Both the position numbers and the translations under genes were made by a program. A stretch of DNA of 64,000 nt from Sphagnum magellanicum (taxonomy: Eukaryota; Streptophyta; Sphagnopsida; Sphagnales; Sphagnaceae): assembly GCA_021904315.1 (NCBI GenBank), contig CM038925.1, positions 9,612,501 through 9,676,500 on the forward strand, written 5' to 3'. The notes below the pieces were generated by a model. That model was not told the origin of the DNA, ran no database searches, and worked only from the letters and a program-made list of their open reading frames with translations. Every line of letters begins with the position of its first letter. Position 1 is the first letter of the stretch. Positions 32,165 through 44,390 of this stretch are shown here, piece by piece.

Positions 32165-34085
32165 TTACAATGTCTAGTAAGGAATTAGGGTTTGAGCAGC
32201 TAGAACATCATTTCATCGATGAGTACAAATCAATTGCCACCTTGTATTGACACCAAAAGACTGGTGCTGAGATCATGTTAGTTACCAATGAGGATGAGAT
32301 AAGGTCTTTGGCATTGTCTTTCACACCTCACCGTAAGTGACTATGGAGTTTTTTTCATCTGTTCGCCCCTGCCCAGAGCATTTTGTGAAGTCACCATCAT
32401 ATTCTGTTCCTACTGTGAACCACATGTAGTACCATGTACTGATGCCAATGGAACTGCCTGCCATCTGCTGTTGTTTTTGATGATGCAAAATTCAAACAGT
32501 ACCCTTTTCCAGAAACTGGCATCCCTAGTTTTGGTCTATAGCTCTTGTTGGTTTGTGTACGAGGCTAGAAGGTGGAAGGCAGGAATTCATTTTCTTGAGA
32601 TGTCTGAAATTGCAGGAATGACTCCACAGGGATACCACACATATTGGAACACAGTGTGCTGTGCGGCTCAAGGAAGTATCTGTTGAAGGAGCCATTTGTA
32701 GAACTGCTTAAGGGGAGTCTCCACACTTTCCTGAACACCTTTACTTACCCTGATCGCACCTGTTACCCTGTCACATCCACAAACATCAAGGTATTTGTTT
32801 GTTTTGTTGATTGATGAACTGCATATTCCAATTTCAGAAATTGTTTGTCTACTTCATTCTTGTAGCTCATCACAGGAGGAGGAGCAGTGTATTATTATCA
32901 TGAAACTGAGAACTAGCAATGTCTTTGAGTTGTTTCTGAAAGCTATTTGACTAAAGGAATGAGAGTATTAGGAACTCTAGTACCTCTGCCACAGCACTCT
33001 GCTGCACTACAGTTCTAACACAATTGAACTTGCCCTTTGTTTTCCTGCAAGGTTGGGACTTGGGTCTTCTGGGATGGTTTAGGGTTTAGGGTTTAGGGTT
33101 TAAACCCTAAACCTTCTACAATCTGGTGGATGTGTATCTAGATGCTATATTCCACCCTCATTCCGTGGATGAGGTGCACACCTTTCAACAGGAAGGGTGG
33201 CACTATGAGTTGAATGACCCATCTGAGGACATTACCTATAAGGGTAAGAAGGCTACCTGTGGTACACAATGATTCTGTTGTTGTCTGCAATTCTATTTTT
33301 CTTTGTAAAAGTTGCCATTGTGACCAGGAAATTGAATTGCTGATTATGTAACATTTGGTATCTGAACCTGAAAGTGACAGTATGTGAAATGATGTTACTT
33401 CGATAAAGAGGTTTCTGTGTATATTCTGAGGAGGGCTACCTTTGATTATACATTGTTGAAGAGGTGATTGTGTCAAGTGTCTGACAACCATTCATTTTGT
33501 CTTGTGATGTTGTTACATGAATGGTGTTTAATGAGATGAAGAGTGTGTATTCACAACTTGACAATGTGTTGGGCCGTGTCTCTCAGCAGGCTTGGACCCT
33601 AGTTCAAAAATGGATTTGTTATTAGGTTTTTGTGGTTTGTCTTCATAACATGGCAATTAGAAATTTTTCAAGGTTTAATCAAGTTGGGTTTGAGAAAGAT
33701 ATGGTGACCGATGAAGTATAAAATTTGCAAGTGCAGGTTTTATTTCCTGACAACGTGTATGGTGTTAATAGTGGTGGAGATCCCACTGTTATTCCAAATC
33801 TGACCTTTCAACAATTCCAGGTTTGTTTTTTGTTTCTTTGTGGGTGGACAAGCAAATAAATGTTCCAAGCTATTGTTGGAGCAGCACTAGGCAAGTTCAA
33901 GATGTTGGAGTATCAATGCTGTTTGTGGTGATTTTTTTTCTGGCTAGAAGCATGGTACATTTTTCTCCACATGAAACTGTTTTGTGTGTGTGAAGGCAAG
34001 TCTTACTGCCCCATCCTCAGCTCTCCTTTATGTTCATGACAGGAATTTCATGCCAAGTTTTATCATCCAAGCAATGATCTAGTAA
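32165..34085 (+). pseudogene. captured piece of presequence protease (PreP, M16C) with introns, broken
   Basis: PreP degrades cleaved targeting peptides in mitochondria and plastids. Colinear pieces of its N-terminal half are visible: ELGFEQLEHHFIDEY (about 32180-32225), KTGAEIMLVTNEDE (about 32257-32330), IPHILEHSVLCGSRKYLLKE with the zinc-binding HxxEH box (exon 32615-32790), FYNLVDVYLDAIFHP and EGWHYELNDPSEDITYKG (33114-33241), FNEMKSVYSQLDNVLGRVSQ (33516-33600), PDNVYGVNSGGDPTVIPN (33736-33821) and EFHAKFYHPSN (34043-34075). Introns with GT-AG borders lie between pieces, so the capture was from genomic DNA and not from a transcript. An in-frame stop near the first piece, at least one phase mismatch and the missing C-terminal half show it is not a working protease gene. 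Confidence 0.88.
33078..33116. repeat. interstitial telomeric repeat with inverted partner
   Basis: Three to four TTTAGGG units are followed directly by CCCTAAA in the opposite sense (GGTTTAGGG...TTTAAACCCTAAACC). It abuts the PreP-like exon that begins TTCTACAATCTGG, where the intron acceptor would be expected. TTTAGGG is the usual plant telomere repeat. Confidence 0.85.
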
Positions 34086-34283
34086 TCCTACACAATGATT
34101 ACTAGGTAATTACCCGGTTGAAGGGGTGGGGAAAGATAAAAACATTTTATTGGGTAATTACCCGGTTGAAGGGGTAGGGAAAGGTAAAAGTAAAGGTAGG
34201 CGTGGGCGAATTGGGTAAGGGTAATGGTAAGGTAAGGGTAAGAGACAATGTATTACACGTTAACCTTTTACCCTACCTTGCCG

Positions 34284-36080
34284 AGGCTTACCGAGATCCA
34301 TGTAGCTCTCATTCTCTTTCTGTCATCAACCCATATTTATTGCCATACATTCTTCCTAGGAGAAACATAGCACCACAGAGTACCATTTCTCCTACAGAAT
34401 GCAATCTACCATCTCCAAATCCACAACCACAATTTTTTTATACTAATGCAAAGAAAAAAAACATTCCCCTTAGTTTTGTCCCTGTAATTGGACTAGTTGC
34501 GCCCTTTTATCTTCATCCAACTCCATTGCTTAACAGACCACCATCAAAGCTCTAGCGAAAAAATCACCAAACCTCAAAACATGCAACCAAGGAGGGCACC
34601 TCACCACATAGTAGGTGCCATTGACAGTGAATAACCAATATCCTCATAACAAGCAAAAAACAAAGGTCATGAACACAAATGTCACATATATAATTTCAGG
34701 CTTCACATCACCATCAATTGTCGAAAGTTTTGTCCTTTTGCAACTTTTGGTTGTTGATGGTGCTTGCCTCATCCATCTAGAGCTTCATCTGCCCCCTTCT
34801 TTTCATCACAGGGTATTCTCAAAATAAGGGGCCTTGGATGAGGCAAATTTAGTCTCCCATTTTGCACCTTGGGCTTTACTTTATAACTAAAGCATGAGGC
34901 AAAGGTTATTATGAACCTAAACATATATACATAAATCATGAGGTGTAGGAGAGGAGCCATTTACACCTAGTTGAGATTGGGAGGGATCTTAAGGTGCATT
35001 CACACTTGGTGTTAGGGACTCTAGTGTCAAGTCCCCTAACACCATGTTAGTCATTTAGAACTTACACCTACTTCCCACAAACATTTTATATTAATTTAAA
35101 ATTCACTTAACATTAATCTTTTGCCCATTTAACATTGGGTGCCACCTAGGATGCCACCTAGATTTTCATGCAACACTGACTTAACAATATGTGTGAATGC
35201 ACCATTACACCTGCTACAAGTACAAGCATAATTTCCCTCCCACTCTTAAGGAATAGGCATAAGGTGGCTTCCTCTTTTGTAAGAGGGATATTCAATGAAT
35301 GTAAGGTACCCTCCAAACATACAATAAGTTTTCTCAAAGTGTTTTATGGTTTAAGTAAAAAATAGGACCTAATTATAAATTTAAGCAAGATGAAACCCAA
35401 AAAGGAAAGGGGTTCTTTACTTGTAAAACACCGGTGGAAATTTTTTAGTTATGTGGAGGCTCCATTATTAAATGTAATTTTTCATCTACTAAGAGGGAGG
35501 ATGCTTCATTTTTGGGGGCGAATGTTTGGTTTTGGAGTAGGAAATTTCATTTTGAAATATCCTTACAATTTAAAAATCTTTCCATTAAAATCTTTCTTTA
35601 TCATGTTTTAACTTATTTTTAAATAAATAGTTAAAATATTATTCTAACATTAAACTTATATTTTATTTATTTCAAATAAAATTTCGAATTTTTAATTAAT
35701 ATACAATGTAAGAATTAAAAACATTATGAGATTTATCCATTAAAATATATTTCTAAAATGGTAAAATATGCACTACACAAAATAAAAGTGTTTCATTCAC
35801 AAAGTATTTCAGAATGAAATTCAAAAATTCAAATACATCAAATTTAAAGTATATTGTGTTTGTTAACAATTTGTCAAAATTCAATATGTGTCAATTCAAA
35901 GTTTCTATTTCAAAAACTAGTAGAAATGCAAACATTGAACAACAAGTGTTGGGATCATATTTTTTGGAGCTTGCATATTCCTCAAGAGATCAGATGCAAC
36001 CTTAAGATTAGAAATTGCAAGGGTGATGTTCCATTTGTTAGATTTTGAAAGTTATGGCCCCCTATGTGAGTTACTATCAC
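34284..36080. other. intergenic, AT-rich, no gene recognised
   Basis: Between the hAT right end and a minisatellite. 35560-35760 is extremely AT-rich. Short open frames have no recognisable features. Confidence 0.45.
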
Positions 36081-36081
36081 T

Positions 36082-36300
36082 GGTTTCCATTCAAGTTTTT
36101 CCATCTCTCTTGTGTGAAAGCATTCATTTCTTTCAGGAGTTCTAGTTATGTTCATCATCATAGTTTTTCCATGTCTCTTGTATCAACACATTAATTTATT
36201 CCAAGGAATTCTAATAACCTTCATCATCATAGTTTCTCCATGTCTTTTGTATCAACAAATTAATTTCTTCAAAGGAATTCTAGTAAGTTTCATCATCATT
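36082..36300 (+). repeat. minisatellite, three units of about 70 bases
   Basis: Units share TTCATCATCATAGTTT.TCCATGTCT.TTGTATCAACA.ATTAATTT.TTC and AAGGAATTCTA. The second and third are about 85% identical by eye, and the first is more diverged. They are non-coding. Confidence 0.7.
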
Positions 36301-37029
36301 CACTTTATTCATATTCAACTTCATAGGAAGAATATTTTCCTTCTACAATGGGTGTTCAACAATTGTCATCAAGGAACAAGAGGAAATAGAAACAAAGCCC
36401 TGCAAGACAACATGCATTTAGAATAAATCCAAACAAAGGGAGAAACAAGATGTAAAATACAAAATACACATAACCAAACATACCTCTTGCTTTTTGGAAG
36501 GTGTTAATTCTTTGATAACTATTATAGAACCTATCACATCAAAAGCCTATAAAATAAACACAAACCTATTAAATCATGAAAGAAGAAAAAACACACAAAT
36601 CTTACAAAATAAAACAACAAAAATACCTCACACTTTTTGAAGGTCTTTTATTCCTCATTTAGTACCTCCATGTAGGTTAAAGCATGATCTCCGAGTACCT
36701 CCTTGGAGATAATGTGATGCAATGCACAATGTTAAATTTTTTGGCCATTATGTTCACACCTACAACACATAAAAATTAAAACTAGTTTCGACCAAATTCA
36801 AAGAGAAAACAAGACAAAAACACATAGGATGAAAAACTTATTTTGAATAATTATTGGTGTTTTAATGGCTAAATATTTTCATTGCATATTCAATTGGCAC
36901 CGTAGCTTTAGTCAACCTTGTGATCATAATGCCCTTGCTAGTCTTGTTAGAAATTTCTTTTCTTTTGATGACGCACTTTTAACTCCTTGAAGGATTCGAA
37001 TGTGAATCCAAGTAAAAGATAACGAAAGA

Positions 37030-37760
37030 AGGAGGAGTCAGGGCACGCTCCCTAGCTCACAACATTTTGAGGGGTAGAAGGGTGTGTTGGAGTTCTGAGA
37101 TGGGACTAGGAAGAGTTGACAAGCTTCACTCACTCACACGAGCTTGCACACAACCCACACAAAGTGGTTAGTGCATAGTTGGAGCACCTTTGGTGTTAGG
37201 ACGAACCACGGGCAACATGGACACATTAGATTCACCACGGCCTGGACTTGGGGGAAGCCACCACCTTCCCCCTTATAGTATATTATGTGGCTGGCCATGG
37301 AGCCCACATCCGAATGGCTTTTCTTTCATGGGACTCCTAAGTGGGAGTTTTGAAATCGCACTAGTTGGGACTCCCGCGACTTTGGAGCCCCATAACTTTA
37401 CGAGCAGACCTTGAATCGAGATGTGATTTAAAACAAAGTTGTAGCTTTCATCAAGAGCTTTCCAATGGTATGTTGCACGCCCTTTGCAGCCAAGTAAATC
37501 GGGTCGATTCCTGACTTTTTCTGGTCGGGAGTCAAACTGGTAGTTTTTCCATAACTTGTGTTTTAGAGCAATGCAAGCCCATTTTAGACATCTACGTTCT
37601 AAGAGCTTTCCAATGTTATAAAGAACGGCACAAGCCATTGAGTTTTGACCCTTGAAATTGCTCTCTGAAGTTTGGGAAGTCCACCGGGACTTGATCTCCC
37701 AAAGTGGGAGTTGCCTTGGGAGTGTGAGGGTTCACTCCCTCATACTCCCTCACACTTTCT
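37030..37760 (-). repeat. dispersed repeat of about 0.8 kb, copy 2 (inverted relative to 16660-17470)
   Basis: The reverse complement matches 16660-17470 over several blocks: the region around AAGCCATTCGGATGTGGG, the GGGGGAAGGTGGTGGCTTCCCCCAAGTCC box, and the GAGCGTGCCC end. The two copies are 20 kb apart in opposite orientation. Next to it (37782-37875) a 43-base tandem pair, CTCTCGG.CTTC.TCTTG.CCCGCA, is present. Confidence 0.65.
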
Positions 37761-37909
37761 TACACTCCCAGGAGTATGTGATGTGACTCTCGGACTTCTT
37801 CTTGACCCGCACCCTTGCGACTTCTTTGCCTTGACTCTCGGGCTTCCTCTTGGCCCGCAACTTTGTAACCCTTTTACCTTGGTTGCAAACCCAAAGCTAG
37901 GGTTGTGAC

Positions 37910-39124
37910 ATTTGAATTCACACAAATCCTCAATTGGTTTCACACTCAACAAGTGCAATGTATTCTTGCCAATAAGTATTTTCAAAAACCAAACCTTTTC
38001 CCTTCCACTTAATAATTTGTGTTTCAGGGTAAGGAACAAAGGATGTGGACCACCTTTTGCTCATCACAACCATGGCTTTGACAGTTTCGACCACATAAAA
38101 AATGTGAAAAATTCATTAGAGGATGATGGTCTTCAATACCAAATTGGTTTACATTGAATATCCATTTCTTTCATAAACTTTATTGGTACCTACACATATG
38201 AACAACAAAAATAAATATAAATTGAAAAAGTAAAAATAGAAAAAAAAATTGAATTATCTAAACTAGTAAACTCCAAATTCATTTTCATGCAAAACAAAAT
38301 TGTGATCATCCACATTTTTCAAATCAATGGCACTTCAAATGATGAAGTTTCAAGTGTAAAAATATTTGAATATGAAATTCAATGTGTGAAGAATGTTCAT
38401 TTTACATTTATCTTGTTTTAACGTTATTTAATCTTCTGCAAGAGTTAAAACATGTGATTTATTATCATATTTTTCAAGACTAAATGATCGATGACCTCAT
38501 TAGCAACAAACGTGATTAAAACATTATTGGTTTGTTTGTTAAACTTTCAATTGGCAGTCCTTAATGTAACAACATTAGGGACCTTTTAGGATCGTATAAT
38601 TTTACCAAAAGTTTGAAATAGAAGCACATTACTACATTCAACAAAGATTTTTTTTAAAAAAAATTCAAATTACAAAAAAGAAAAGAAAAAAAGAAAAAAG
38701 ATATAAGGTGATTATGTAGTCTTAAAATAAAGGTCATCATCTTTTTGAGTTATTTGGAATATGAATTCACACAACTAATCAACCAAGACTTTGAATCATT
38801 TTGGTGCAAATTTCAATGGGCATTGATATATCCAATTTCATGTGTCTCCTCCAATCATTGAACTTCTCAATCTATATGTTTATTCCTTCATTGGCCTATT
38901 ACTTTGATGTTTTCGAGCTTGCATGAATCAAGGTTTAATAATTGTTAATTCAAAACTTTATCATAATCAACATTTAGATCAACAAAGTCAACCATGCAAC
39001 TTCATCATACTTATCAAAATCTAAAAAATCATGTTTAACAATAGAATAAACAAACCAATGACATAAACATTAAGGACAAAATCACAAATGTGATCAAACC
39101 TTTCAACAACATCAATGTTGTTAG
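37910..39124. other. intergenic, AT-rich, no gene recognised
   Basis: Low-complexity A/T-rich DNA between the 0.8 kb repeat and the copia element. No gene, RNA or clear repeat was supported. Confidence 0.45.
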
Positions 39125-39129
39125 CATTG

Positions 39130-39331
39130 TGTTGGATGATAATTCAACATTTACATTAAGTCGAACATAACTTTCTAAAGAGCTTTCATGAATAGTCATA
39201 ACCTTTCATGTCCTGTCATTGTTTCCTTTATTTCTCTCAATTTGGTGATAATAAAATTCATTTTTACATGTGCATATATTTTTCTTTTTATCACATCATC
39301 CTTATGTTTGGATACTTAGAGAAATCTTACA
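39130..39331 (+). repeat. 5' LTR of the copia element
   Basis: 202 bases, TGTTGGATGATAATTCAACA to AGAAATCTTACA, preceded by CATTG and followed directly by the primer binding site. Confidence 0.9.
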
Positions 39332-41742
39332 TGGTATCATAGCGAAACATTTTGATTTTCTTGCCAATTTGATTCTCCACAAATGTTTTATAAGCTTGAA
39401 AAATGGCAAAGACATTTGATTTTTGGTGAATGAAATAAACAATAGTAAGTCAAGAATAGTCATCAATGAAAATAACAAAGTACTTGGCACCACCATGAGT
39501 TAGTGTTTGCATTAGACCACAAAGGTCCATGTGTACCAACTCCAATAACTCTGTTAAATGTGAATTGGATTAAGAGGGGAAACTTGATACATGATGTTTG
39601 CCAAGTATGCACCATTCACATATTGAAAAGCTTGTTATTGCCCCACCAATCCCTATCACCATTTGAGAATTTTTCATTTGTTTGATGGCATGTAAATGTA
39701 AATGCTCCAAGCAATTATGCCATAGGATACTTTGCAATGTTGGTACTTTGGTAGTGGCAAAAAGAGCAAATGTAACATTAGATGTGTTGGTCAAATATGC
39801 CACACCAACACTAAGTGGATAAAAACTACCTTCTTGTTAGCAATGGAAAACATATTGTTTACCATTTTTATCCATTAATATTGCAACCTATTGGCCCAAG
39901 TACTCCTACACAATTTGTTATTTTTCTCCCAATGGATCCTTTTTCAAGTTTTATCCCATTTGATCTTGATGTTATATATGAAATTGCTCCAAATTTGGAT
40001 GATGTCAATTCCTTCATGACTCCACAATTACCTTCCACTTAACCACTTAGGACCTCATAACAAAAGGTCAATATTTTTTCACAAAGTATCAAGATATGGA
40101 TTTCACATGATCAAAACATAATTTTTTTTTGCACAAACACTTGCATCTCATGTTGATGACCCAACTTCAATTGTTGTTGTTTTATCAACACTTAAAATTA
40201 CATAATGGCAAGCTGACTTGGATGTTGAAAATCAATCCCTAATTTTTAACAATACATGGAGGTTAGAGGATTTACCTTCAAATTGGTCCATGGCTTTTCA
40301 AGCACAAGTATCATGCTGATGGAACCTTTGCAAAATACAAAGTTCAACTTGTGGCTAAAAGGTTTTCTCAAGTTGAAAGGCTTAATTATGGTGAAACATT
40401 TTCTCCTATGGTCACATTTACTTCTATTCGCATTCTCATTGTTTTAACTACCACTTATGATCATCATATCCATCAATGGATGTGCAAACAAGTTTTCTTC
40501 ATGGTCACTTCAATGAAAAACTTTTTATGCAACAACCACCAAGTGATGTACTTGTTGGTCAAGAGACCAAGGTGTGTTGATTATTGAAAACCCTTTATGG
40601 TTTGAAACAAAGTCCTTGTATGTGGTATGAACGGTTCACCACTCATCTTTTACATATAAGATAGAACAAGTGTAATGGAGATCCTAATGTTTACATTTGA
40701 AGAACAAAAGATGGAGCTTTCATCCTTCTTGGTCTATATGTTGATGATTTGGTGATTGTTTCACCTAACTTGGCGTACCTTGAACAATCCAAAGCCAAAT
40801 TGGCCAATGAGTTTGACATGACTAATAGTGGTGATTTATCTTATTGCCTTGGTATTCAAATGATGTAGTAGAGGGAATCAAAATCCATTTTACTCACACA
40901 AGACAAGTACATTTTGCATATCCTTACACAGTTTCACATGAGTGATTATAAGTATGTTTCTACCCCCATGCCTTTTGGAGCTAAACTCACAAAAACAATT
41001 AGTCCCATTACTCTTGCTAAACAACTTGACATGTAAAATGTTCCATATGCAACTATTGTTGGCAAACTTATGTACTTAGTTACTAGTATTTGGCTAGACC
41101 TCACATATGTGGTTAGTCATTATGCTCAATTTATGGCCAATCTTGGTCCTTTACATTCGGTTGTTATCAAACAAATCTTCCATTACTTGAAACATTCAAG
41201 TACTTGGAAAATTTCTACTCTATAGGCTTTAAACAAGATTCCCTCAAGGTTGGATAGATGCCGATTGGGTTGGAGATCTTGAGTTTTGTAAATCCACTCC
41301 TATATGTTTTTTTATTTGGTGGGGGGGGGGGGGCGCAATATAATGGCAAAGTAGAATGCAAGCAACATTTGTTTTTTCATCTACTAAAATTGAGTATAGA
41401 CTTGTTATTTCAATTGCAAAAGAAGCCATGTGGCTTCGTAAATTATTCAATGATTTTTAAACAATCAAAACCTTTATCATTACATTGTGATAATCAATCA
41501 TGTATCGCCTTGACTTTAAATCCTTGATTCCATGATCGCACCAAAAATATTGAAATTCAATATCATTTCCTTTGAAAAAAAATGGAAAATAAGGAGCTTG
41601 AGTTACTTTATTGTTCCATTAAAAACATGTGGGATGATGTTTTCATAAAGGCACTTCCAAAGCCTAAACATGACATATGTTGTGATGCAATTGGACTTAG
41701 ACATTCAATAGGATAGTTCTAAACATTTTCATTAAGGGAGGT

Positions 41743-41977
41743 TGTTGGATGATAATTCAACATTTAGATTAAGTTGAACATAACTTTTTGGAAAACTTTC
41801 ATGAATAGTCATAACCTTTTGTGTCTTGTCATTGTTTCTTTTATATTTTTCAATTTGATGATCATAAAATTCATTCTTACATGTGCAAATATTTTTCTCT
41901 CTTGACCAACCTTTCAGGGTAAGATTAAAATTTTTATCACATCATCCTTATGTTGGGATACTTAAAGAAATCTTACA
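41743..41977 (+). repeat. 3' LTR of the copia element
   Basis: 235 bases with the same ends as the 5' LTR and an extra stretch of about 33 bases in the middle. It is followed by CATTG, which completes the target duplication. Confidence 0.9.
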
Positions 41978-41982
41978 CATTG

Positions 41983-43586
41983 AAGGCTTAGAAGTCTAGA
42001 AGGTTGAATACATCAATCACATTTATTAATTATACAAAACAACACAAAGATAATAACATTGTACACTTGCATCATTGAAATCACAAAAATGATTGAAAGA
42101 AAACAAATGAAAACTCAAGACAAAATAGATTGATTTGGGTTTTGAAGTTGCAATGGTGTCAAATTGCACAAAATAAATTCATTAAAATACATTAGATTTG
42201 CAAATTACAAAGAGAATTTTTTAAAAAATAAGATAGCACATAGAGTTAGTTTCAGTCAAAGCGGTAAAAATGAAAGGAGTAGAAGCATAATGTAAGAGCT
42301 CAACAACAAGCATGTAAAACAAAGGGGAAAAAGAAACTATGAAATGTTGAGACTTCATTAACTCTGAAAGGTAGAGATTGGTAGTGAAAATGAATTCAAA
42401 AAGAAAAAAAGAACGAGTGACATTTGGAACCTTGCCTTGAAAGATCTTTTGTTCTCACTTGAACTTCACAAGTGGTGAACTACTAGAATGCAAAAAGAAA
42501 ACCCACAACATCATGACAAAACACTAGCAAGTTTCAACAACATGACAACACAATAAATTTTTTTTTGCACAAGCACAAAGAGGCTAAATGTTTTGCAAGT
42601 GTTAACATTTGTACACATTTGCCTAATTGCTTGATCATCTAGATCCAAAAAAATTGACTATCAATTAAAAGCATTCATTTGGAACCATTGATATGGTGCA
42701 TTAACAGAATAAACAAATCCTAGCCACTAAGATCAATCATATCAATTTAAAACATTGGATTAAATGCATCTGATTGGTCAATTTCCATAACCCTAAGTTG
42801 TAACCTTGGCTCATCACATTGTAATATAAAAAAATGCACGGTTCTTTAATTGTTCATTTGAGTGTTCAAGGCTGGTTACATTTGGTTATTTAAAAAAATT
42901 CACAATGGTTGTTGTCAGATCCCTCACACTCCTAAGCCTTGTAAACTATGAATGTTTAGGTTCACGGAAACATTTTCTTGCCTTTACAGGAGGTTCAAAC
43001 TTCAAACTTAGAATATGCCTCATTGAATCTTAGAACTTCTCATCTAGATCCGTGCACTTGTATGAAACATGCCCATCCATCATATGCACACAGAATACTT
43101 CCAGATGTGAAGTTTGAGCCAACATTTTATGCCCGAATCCAACACCAATTCATAGTCTTTTCCTTATGTGCAGGGCCAGCAAACTAAAAATGTTAGTGTC
43201 ATTTAACCACTTTCATCATAGTTATGAACCTGGAGTCGGTGGCATATAGGATGACTTAGAAATGTGGTAACAAGTCTTCGACCCAATGTGAAACCTAATG
43301 GATTTGAATGAAGGCACTATGGGTAGACCAAAATATGTGTTTGGCTGCAGGTTCATACTTCATAGCTAAATAAACCTCATTACATGTGTTTATTTAGATG
43401 AGTGAATAATTTCCTTTGCATGTCTTAATGGTTAGAAATATAGAATAAGGAACAACATGAAAAGTTTATTCAAATTAGGACATCAACCTTGTGTTGAAAC
43501 GTATGCAATTTTAGAAACATTATCTTCTCACAAGAGCCTTTCCTTTTAAAAGAAAACCAGTTTTGGATGTGCTAATTATGCGTAGT
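41983..43586. other. intergenic, no gene recognised
   Basis: AT-rich sequence after the copia element. Short open frames, such as the one around 42978-43187, have no recognisable protein features. Confidence 0.45.
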
Positions 43587-43641
43587 GCAAAGCCCTGGGA
43601 GCTGGACCAAAAGTGTAAATGCCCTGCTCCCAGGGCTTTGC
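43587..43641. repeat. perfect 16-bp inverted repeat with 23-base loop
   Basis: GCAAAGCCCTGGGAGC (43587-43602) is exactly complementary to GCTCCCAGGGCTTTGC (43626-43641). The arm is related to that of the inverted repeat at 52684-52793 and to 28951-28990, so these probably belong to one small foldback element family and not to a terminator. Confidence 0.75.
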
Positions 43642-44390
43642 CCCTCATATCAATCTAGGCCCATATGATAGGTCTTCACACCTGTACAGGCCCACCTCAT
43701 GGGAAAGCTTTTTGCAATGGCAAATTCGGAAGGCAATATGCTACACAGCATCAAACATGTTGAACCACATGGAATCTTCACAGTACTTCTATTATGATGA
43801 AAAGATAATACAACCTCTTTTCCTTAGATTTTTTTACCCAATGGTAACCAATGAAAAACAAACCAAAATGCAAAATGAGAGTTCAACTATGAAGTCAAGA
43901 TAGGGAAAAACTGAACTAACAACACAAATATGATACCTACCATCCAAAACATAATTGATTTGCCTCTTTTGTTTCTTGCAACATCAATGCTTGTCCCACT
44001 TATCCGATGTTATGATATTCCACTTTGGAAAAATCCAAAAGGAAACATCAAGGTCATTATTCATTATACACAATCACAATAGACATGGTCCTATCCTGTT
44101 GAAGAAGGTTTCAACAGAACCTCCTAAGATCCAAGTTACAGCAAAATTTTGACACAATGTTAATTCAAGAGCAACCTTGGATGCATGTGCATTTGTAGCT
44201 CATTCTGAATGCATGTGAAGAGTTCCCATACAATGTGGTGCCATACCACCTGAAGCAAGACTGAAAACTTTCTTTCTCGTATTTGCATATTGCAATACAA
44301 ATAAAAGAAATGTTTGTGTACATAAAAGCTTATACAATCTAGCAAAGACAAAGCCCATGGTACTACCAGGAAAAACAAACAGAATGTGAT

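Larger units (their letters stand above)
29577..34283 (+). mobile_element. hAT DNA transposon carrying a captured host gene piece
   Basis: The left end CAGCAAGGTAAGGTA and the reverse-complemented right end CGGCAAGGTAGGGTA form short terminal inverted repeats. The flanking bases (GATCTAGGCCT left, GATCTCGGTAAGCCT right, reverse complemented) also resemble each other, so the repeats may extend further out. Subterminal regions at both ends are full of GGTAATTACCCGG and GGTAAGG words, as is usual for hAT transposase binding. Inside are a hAT transposase (29875-31989) and a degraded presequence protease gene piece (about 32165-34085). I could not see a clean 8-base target duplication. Confidence 0.8.
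39130..41977 (+). mobile_element. Ty1/copia LTR retrotransposon, internally reduced and broken
   Basis: A 2.85 kb element bordered by LTRs (39130-39331 and 41743-41977) and the 5-base target duplication CATTG (39125-39129 and 41978-41982). A tRNA-iMet type primer binding site TGGTATCATAGC follows the 5' LTR, and a purine tract AAGGGAGGT precedes the 3' LTR. Parts: integrase and GAG-pre-integrase remnants at about 39333-39805, reading on the minus strand; reverse transcriptase at about 40251-40980 on the plus strand (YVDD box near 40737); RNase H remnants at about 41220-41700. It is much shorter than a whole copia element (about 5 kb) and is broken, with more than ten breaks. LTRs differ at roughly one base in ten by eye, so it is old. 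Confidence 0.9.

Noticed and set aside
41319-41332. Long G run as a regulatory quadruplex
   Set aside because: It lies in a degraded copia element and may be slippage or a sequencing artefact; no regulatory role can be argued.
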